The notes under the pieces were generated by a model, which saw nothing but the letters and a program-made list of their open reading frames with translations, did no database searches and was not told the DNA's origin. 56,594 nt of DNA, from the NCBI GenBank assembly GCA_903863905.1, contig CAIPDT010000020.1:1-56594 (forward strand). Reading direction: 5' to 3'. This stretch comes from an uncultured Methylococcaceae bacterium (GTDB taxonomy: Bacteria; Pseudomonadota; Gammaproteobacteria; Methylococcales; Methylomonadaceae). Every line of letters begins with the position of its first letter. Position 1 is the stretch's first letter. Shown piece by piece: positions 52,348 through 56,594 of this stretch. The translations under genes were made by a program, and so were the position numbers.

Positions 52348-54009
52348 TTAAAATCTGACTTGGCTAGAGACATAGAAATAATCAGTATCACCACCGGGAG
52401 TTGAGACGCCGGCCGCATTAGCATTGGCCGTAGACGATACGGTCGAGATAGCGCTTTTAGCAAATTGACCTTTAAACAAATGGAACCACCCCGCCTCAAA
52501 ATTTAAGCTGCTGTTGTAATTGTAGCGACTTGATATCCCAAGTTGATCACCGACATAATTGCCACTACCGCCTTGCGTATTGCCTATAAAGCCTGGGCTA
52601 ACCGCTGAGGAGCAGGACGAACCCCCCCAGCAATCCCCGGAAGAAGCCAACCAAATGGCGCGTTCTTGTAAGGCAACGGTGAGATTAGGCCGTGGCGCAA
52701 AGTTAAGTCGTGCCCCCGGTGAATTAATGTTACTGCGTTGAAAGGCACCGTAAATACCACTAGAGCCAAAATCAAGATCAGCGGCGCCGAAAAGAGGATC
52801 AAAACGCTCATCAGTGGCACCCGCATTGTATTTAGAACTTTTACTGCCGCTGGCCCAATCATATTCCAAAACAAAACGAGGTGACATCGGTAAGTTAAAG
52901 CTATAGCCGGCTTCTATATGTTCTGACCATGCTTGATGGTTTTGTTGTTTATTATTCAAAGCATTGGTGTCGTATTGAACCGTACCCAATTGGCCCATGC
53001 CTTCTGCGACAAAATCAAATTTGCCTTTAGTCGGTTTAATATAAAAGCGTAAGCCTGGGGTAAAGTAATGCCGATTACGGGTGGCATTATTCGTACTGTC
53101 ACCTTCGTTTAAATTGTATAAATACACTTCGGCGTTAATATTTTTAAGGACGTTATAGCCTTCTAAGAGCCCCCCTGAGAAAAAGGTTTGGGTATCTTCA
53201 AGATCCCATTGTTGATCGCCATTGACTAATAAATTAGCATTGGGCGCTAATAAATTGGGATTGCCGCCTGGCGGGGTGGTGATATAGTTGGGATAACGTA
53301 ACACGGGCATCGTGCCAAAGGCATTAAACTGCCAACGCTCATAATCTAAAACGCGTACTCTTAGGCCGGTAAAGTTATTAACGGTATTTCGGTAGATAGG
53401 GCGTGCCACTAAACGACGACTACCCATATCCATGGTTTGGCGACCGCCTTTAACTTCGACACCATAACCACTAAAAAACGCATTTTGATCGGCCCAAGAC
53501 AGATAGGCTTGGGTAAAGTCGGCGGTATCGACTTGAGTGTTATTGGGTGGGTTAGGGGTTTTATTAAGCCCTGCATCAGAGGCCAAAGCCCGAGAATCCA
53601 TAAACTCGGTCGCCAAGCGAAACTTACCTAATTTAGCTTGCACCCATAAACTGGTTTGCAGGGCAATTTGTTGATCCCCACTACCGGCTGTAACGGCTGG
53701 ATATTTTTGACTGGGCTTAAAGGTATCGCTTATTGATTCATAGCGCGTGCGGTTTTCAAGCCCTACGGTTAACCATGATGGTAAATGTAGCGTCTCATGT
53801 AAATTCCACACGGGTTTCTCATAACTGTTGCCCAGCAAGGCATCATCCATCGCAAAGTTATAAGCCGCTATTGGGGCACGTGTATAAGTCGGAGCAGGTT
53901 CTGCGGCGTTAACTAGACCAGATTGGCTGATAACAGCGGCGGTTATAAGGATAAGATGAGAGGCAAGAGGGAGCGGGAGGGCTCGTGTCTTACGTTGGGG
54001 TAGTTTCAT
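52348..54009 (-). CDS. AlgE-like outer-membrane porin (alginate export family)
   Basis: About 553 aa from ATG 54009; an upstream in-frame Met at 54108 is less likely because the signal peptide (LPLASHLILITAAVISQSGLVNAAEP) directly follows the inner start. The body reads as a beta-barrel with aromatic-rich alternating strands (LTVGLENRTRYESIS, LWVQAKLGKFRLATEFMDSR, VEVKGGRQTMDMGSRRL) and ends with the C-terminal Phe (FYVSSQVRF) that is the assembly signal. Family members export alginate or act as substrate-selective porins. Placement upstream of modBC (66 bases) suggests an oxyanion-related role. Confidence 0.85.
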   Translation of the reverse strand: MKLPQRKTRALPLPLASHLILITAAVISQSGLVNAAEPAPTYTRAPIAAYNFAMDDALLGNSYEKPVWNLHETLHLPSWLTVGLENRTRYESISDTFKPSQKYPAVTAGSGDQQIALQTSLWVQAKLGKFRLATEFMDSRALASDAGLNKTPNPPNNTQVDTADFTQAYLSWADQNAFFSGYGVEVKGGRQTMDMGSRRLVARPIYRNTVNNFTGLRVRVLDYERWQFNAFGTMPVLRYPNYITTPPGGNPNLLAPNANLLVNGDQQWDLEDTQTFFSGGLLEGYNVLKNINAEVYLYNLNEGDSTNNATRNRHYFTPGLRFYIKPTKGKFDFVAEGMGQLGTVQYDTNALNNKQQNHQAWSEHIEAGYSFNLPMSPRFVLEYDWASGSKSSKYNAGATDERFDPLFGAADLDFGSSGIYGAFQRSNINSPGARLNFAPRPNLTVALQERAIWLASSGDCWGGSSCSSAVSPGFIGNTQGGSGNYVGDQLGISSRYNYNSSLNFEAGWFHLFKGQFAKSAISTVSSTANANAAGVSTPGGDTDYFYVSSQVRF

Positions 54010-54138
54010 CTGAATACCGTTAGCTTTAATGATTGGGTTGGCGGTATTATAATTCGTTATGTATAAAAGTAAGTATCGATTTGATAGAAATAGATCGAAA
54101 TAACTCAAAACCTACGCGCAACAAGCAGACTAATTTTC

Positions 54139-54509
54139 ACTGAAATAGCCCATCATGGCAAACAGAGTTATCGAAAATTGGCTTCGTTGGTTAATCGCTC
54201 TAAAAGTAGTGTTTATCGGCAGTTCCTAAAAGACATCAAAATACAAGCTTTGACGTATGAGAACGCCTATTATCATCGTATGCGCTACGGTGTAAATAGT
54301 GAATCCTTTTCTCCGTTACAGCGTTTTGATGGTTGATGATTATGCCGGCTATAAAGCACTCTTTACTGGAGAAGCCTGTATTGAATTAGCGTGTTTAGCG
54401 CATGCCCGTCGAAAACTGTATCAGACCTATCGCCTTAGGTAAGAAGAACTGGCTCTTTGTAGGCTCTCAACGTGCAGGCAAACGAGCGACCGCTATACAA
54501 ACATTAAAC
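54139..54509 (+). pseudogene. Transposase debris, mainly IS66 family
   Basis: Three fragments in different frames. At 54139-54336 the frame reads an HTH-like segment (SYRKLASLVNRSKSSVYRQ) then YYHRMRYGVNSESFSPLQR, like the IS66 N-terminal region, closed by TGA. At 54332-54442 it gives DDYAGYKALF and LACLAHARRKLYQTY, the IS66 catalytic-region motif. At 54438-54509 it gives GKKNWLFVGSQRAGKRATAIQTL, the IS66 C-terminal motif, shifted by one. Most of the catalytic domain is missing, so the element is inactive. 54510-54686 has no further coding trace. Confidence 0.75.
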
Positions 54510-54686
54510 AGAATACACCCGACAAATCTACATGGTAGCGTTATACGCATACAATGTATTTAGACAGTACGACAATGTATTAAGCTGAACGTTAATGTTT
54601 TACCAATGATTGCAAAAAAGAATGCTCGAATTTGTCCAATTGAAATAAATATTCATCAATGAAGCCTATTAAATAGACGCTACATT

Positions 54687-54713
54687 AAAAGTGCGACAAA
54701 TTGTCGCACTTTT
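54687..54713. terminator. Strong hairpin, terminator-like on both strands
   Basis: AAAAGTGCGACAA / TTGTCGCACTTTT around a single A, with A and T tracts flanking the stem. The neighbouring genes are remnants, so what it terminates is unclear. 54714-54961 is AT-rich with no gene. Confidence 0.65.
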
Positions 54714-54961
54714 TGTAGACAATCTTATTTTATTGATTTATCATTCACCCGCCTTAGATAGTGATTAAAACATCAGTATTTCACTAAGTAAGGATAATGA
54801 GGAGGGACAACCAGCTAATACTGGAAAAATAATAATAAAAATAAATGCAACATCAATAAAAACAATAATAATAGCAACACAATTAAAACTGCGCTTTCGT
54901 TAGGCAGCCGTCTTTTTACAAAATACTAACAAGATGGAGCCCATTAACAAATTGCTATTAA

Positions 54962-55011
54962 GGTCAGAGTAAATTTATAATTATCTCAGTTGATTTAAGT
55001 TTACTCTGACC
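54962..55011. repeat. REP-like inverted repeat
   Basis: Arms GGTCAGAGTAAA (54962-54973) and TTTACTCTGACC (55000-55011), followed by CCACTGACCCC. This GTCAGAGTAAA type is a dispersed palindromic repeat in many proteobacterial genomes. It abuts the truncated toxin gene at 55025. Confidence 0.6.
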
Positions 55012-55024
55012 CCACTGACCCCAA

Positions 55025-55177
55025 ATGCCGCAAACTCTGTACGCCGTTAAGATCGACACAGATATTTGGGTTATCCATGCTTTTCAGAAAAAATCAAAGT
55101 CAGGTATTAAAACCCCTCAACGGGAAGTTGATATTATTCATGATCGGCTCAAAAGGTTAAAGGAGGCTTTAAAATGA
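55025..55177 (+). pseudogene. HigB/Gp49-like toxin, N-terminally truncated
   Basis: 50 codons: LYAVKIDTDIWVIHAFQKKSKSGIKTPQREVDIIHDRLKRLKEAL. This is the C-terminal half of RelE/HigB-like (phage Gp49-type) toxins, with the family hallmark HAFQKKS and the following TP-x-(x)-E/D helix. Full proteins are around 100-120 aa; the N-terminal half is missing, and the sequence upstream is an unrelated REP-like repeat. The stop overlaps the antitoxin start (ATGA), as in intact pairs. Whether the fragment is made is unknown. Confidence 0.75.
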
Positions 55178-55500
55178 AAAACGACGACTTAGAACTGGTG
55201 CGAGGAAGCGGCAATGTTTACCGCGATTTTGACCGTCCAAATGCAGGGCTAGAGCAAGCCCGTGCCATTATTGCGGCAGAAATAATCAATATTCTTGATG
55301 ATCGCAAACTATCAACACGCGATGCCGAAAAGAAAACTGGGGTTGCTCATTCCGAATTTTCACGAATTCGCAACGCACAACTTCGCCGATTTACACTTGA
55401 TCGCATGATTTTGATTCTGGGCAAACTCGATGAGGATGTTGAGGTAAACGTTACCTTTCACCCACGCCAACAGATCGAAAATAGACCGTATATTTTGTGA
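55174..55500 (+). CDS. XRE-family antitoxin (HigA-like)
   Basis: 108 aa. Helix-turn-helix in the middle: RAIIAAEIINILDDRKLSTRDAEKKTGVAHSEFSRIRNAQLRRFTLDRMI, of the short antitoxin XRE type with a conserved IL-x-KLDEDVEVNVTFHPR C-terminus. It binds DNA and normally neutralises the toxin encoded just upstream. Start overlaps the toxin remnant. RBS is AGGAGG at 55161-55166. Confidence 0.85.
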   Translation: MKNDDLELVRGSGNVYRDFDRPNAGLEQARAIIAAEIINILDDRKLSTRDAEKKTGVAHSEFSRIRNAQLRRFTLDRMILILGKLDEDVEVNVTFHPRQQIENRPYIL

Positions 55501-55506
55501 TTTTGT

Positions 55507-55539
55507 ACATTAGACAATCCGTATTGTTTTGTCTAATGT
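55507..55539 (+). other. Inverted repeat after the antitoxin gene
   Basis: ACATTAGACAA (55507-55517) and TTGTCTAATGT (55529-55539) with an 11-nt loop. It follows the antitoxin stop by 6 bases and may terminate the pair, though no T tract follows. Confidence 0.5.
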
Positions 55540-55740
55540 TGAAACACAATGCATCAAACTTGGCGGTCCCAGATCGGCCAATTGCAGACGGTGGCGAGTG
55601 TCTGCTTTAAGGCGATGGATATATCTGAATGAAGTTCGGCAATTGCCAATAGCGAACATCGAGTTCCAGATAATTACAAATTTGCATCCGAGCATGGAAA
55701 TATTACTGGAGCCATACCAATCAGCGGGTTTCACGAGGAA

Positions 55741-55926
55741 ATGAACAGCATCGTTGAGGGTACGCTAGGCGAACTTGAACAATCTTTTGCGAAGCGTCAT
55801 AACTACGGGGTTGATTCATCTGGCAATCCACAACCACCCAAACAATTAAAATTTCCTGACAATCCGTACTTTGTAACAACTTCTCTGCTTGAATCTCCTA
55901 CTGGTGAGCTGATAGTGCAACTTTAA
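55741..55926 (+). CDS. Short hypothetical ORF, possibly a gene remnant
   Basis: 61 aa with no recognised domain (MNSIVEGTLGELEQSFAKRH …). The same frame is open back to a TGA at 55630, so the ORF could be the end of a longer, broken gene. GAGG sits only two bases before the ATG, too close for a standard site. Upstream, 55585-55606 contains a GCAGAC…GTCTGC hairpin. Treat as uncertain. Confidence 0.3.
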   Translation: MNSIVEGTLGELEQSFAKRHNYGVDSSGNPQPPKQLKFPDNPYFVTTSLLESPTGELIVQL

Positions 55927-55989
55927 CCAATATTATGAGCTGGAAAAAACATCAGCCCAACCCAACACAACCAACAAAATGGATAAAAA

Positions 55990-56448
55990 ATGTTAAGAAG
56001 ATTCGTTATTATCGCCTTGGTATCGTTATTGTTTTCTGGATGCGCGTCTGTGCCAATGGAGTCTGAAACAGTTTCAGCACAGGCGAAATCTTTCAGCCCT
56101 GCTGTCGATGGAAATGCAGGACTATATATTTACCGATCATCAGGACTGGGAACAGCTATTAAAAAAGATATATGGGTGGATGGCAAATGTATAGGTGAAA
56201 CTGCGCCCAATATGTTCTTTTATGAAGAAGTAAAAGGTAACGCCGAACATAAAATTTCTACTGAGTCTGAATTTTCCCCTAATGATCTATTGCTTAGCAC
56301 AGAAAGCGGCAAGAATTACTTTATTAAACAATATATGAAACCTGGTGTGTTTGTTGGTGGGGCTGGCTTAGAAACGATGGGCGAAAAGGAAGGGAAAGCG
56401 GATATTGCCGAATTGGGTATGGCAAAAAAAGGAATTTGCAGCAAATAA
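55990..56448 (+). CDS. DUF2846-type lipoprotein
   Basis: 152 aa. Lipoprotein signal FVIIALVSLLFSGCASV with lipobox LFSGC, so lipidated Cys at about residue 18. The mature part has GNAGLYIYRSSGLGTAIKKDIWVDGKCIGETAPNMFFYEEV, the pattern of DUF2846 lipoproteins, followed by a beta-rich end (LLLSTESGKNYFIKQYMK). Function of the family is unknown. Located in the accessory tail next to the TA remnant. Confidence 0.8.
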   Translation: MLRRFVIIALVSLLFSGCASVPMESETVSAQAKSFSPAVDGNAGLYIYRSSGLGTAIKKDIWVDGKCIGETAPNMFFYEEVKGNAEHKISTESEFSPNDLLLSTESGKNYFIKQYMKPGVFVGGAGLETMGEKEGKADIAELGMAKKGICSK

Positions 56449-56484
56449 TTGTCTGACTCGGCACTTCCATATTAACCCAAGCCA

Positions 56485-56512
56485 TGTCGGGTTAGCGTAG
56501 CGTAACCCGACA
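56485..56512. repeat. Palindromic repeat TGTCGGGTTA-GCGTAGCG-TAACCCGACA
   Basis: 10-bp perfect stem with an 8-nt centre. A widely dispersed intergenic palindrome of this type is known in many bacteria. It is followed by a second partial arm (AACCCGACC) and a T run, so it may also terminate the lipoprotein gene. Confidence 0.65.
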
Positions 56513-56594
56513 CATCAACCAACCCGACCTTTTTGCTTGCCCACCGATTTTTAACACCCAGAGTGTGAGCATAAAAAGCGTGCGCTCAGCCTAC

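Noticed and set aside
52584-52874. 96-codon minus-strand ORF inside the porin
   Set aside because: Overlaps the well-supported porin in another frame, with no family similarity.
55529-55744. 71-codon ORF with TTG start after the antitoxin
   Set aside because: Begins inside the inverted repeat at 55507-55539, has no RBS and no recognisable motif.

Overview
The window is a chromosomal segment of a gammaproteobacterial (type I, Methylococcales-like) methanotroph. Three things show this: the 3' end of pmoB (particulate methane monooxygenase) at the left edge, fae and mch, and a block of archaeal-type tetrahydromethanopterin (H4MPT)/methylofuran cofactor genes. A PEP-CTERM protein and cell-envelope genes indicate a Gram-negative cell. 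DNA is moderately AT-rich; no rRNA and one tRNA gene were found.

Layout. 1-1.3 kb: end of pmoB with a strong terminator. 1.4-3.5 kb: sucCD (succinyl-CoA ligase). 3.5-9.6 kb: miaA and mutL (minus), rhlE, a YgjP-like peptidase (minus), a gamma carbonic anhydrase-like protein. 9.7-12.7 kb: ilvE, waaF, waaC. 12.7-13.2 kb: a decayed DUF4160/DUF2442 gene pair plus a short tandem repeat. 13.2-15.6 kb: a tartronate semialdehyde reductase-like gene overlapping hydroxypyruvate isomerase, a hairpin-rich spacer and an RlpA-like gene.

15.8-28.9 kb is the C1 cofactor island: nucleotidyltransferase, HAD hydrolase, beta-RFAP synthase (mptG), a CorA-type transporter, an ATP-grasp protein, mch, a RimK/MptN-like ligase, a CitG-like protein and fae. 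A HisA-like TIM barrel follows on the minus strand, then MfnD-like and MfnF-like genes and a membrane-anchored SLT transglycosylase with a repetitive basic N-terminus. Together these would make and use the H4MPT and methylofuran carriers that oxidise the formaldehyde produced from methane. fhcABCD and mtdB are not in the window.

29-38.5 kb: mepA, two small zinc-ribbon membrane proteins, a PEP-CTERM protein with a secreted phosphoesterase, a ribbon-helix-helix protein with its own operator-like palindrome, tRNA-Arg(CCG), rep, comM, ubiK. 38.6-42.7 kb: speE and speA (polyamines), a second beta-hydroxyacid dehydrogenase, a flavin reductase. 42.9-48.8 kb: a TolC/MFP/RND heavy-metal efflux operon ending in a DUF3240 gene. 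48.8-49.8 kb: a PAS-GGDEF diguanylate cyclase. 50.5-54.1 kb: a porin-modB-modC operon without modA. 54.1-56.6 kb: an eroded accessory tail with transposase debris, a 5'-truncated HigB-like toxin and its XRE antitoxin, a DUF2846 lipoprotein and palindromic repeats.

The most unexpected feature is a non-coding element of about 387 bp present twice in opposite orientation (29990-30375 and 49921-50308), about 89% identical by hand alignment, each copy lying directly upstream of a gene and pointing towards it. All calls come from reading the sequence and from remembered family motifs; no database search was run.
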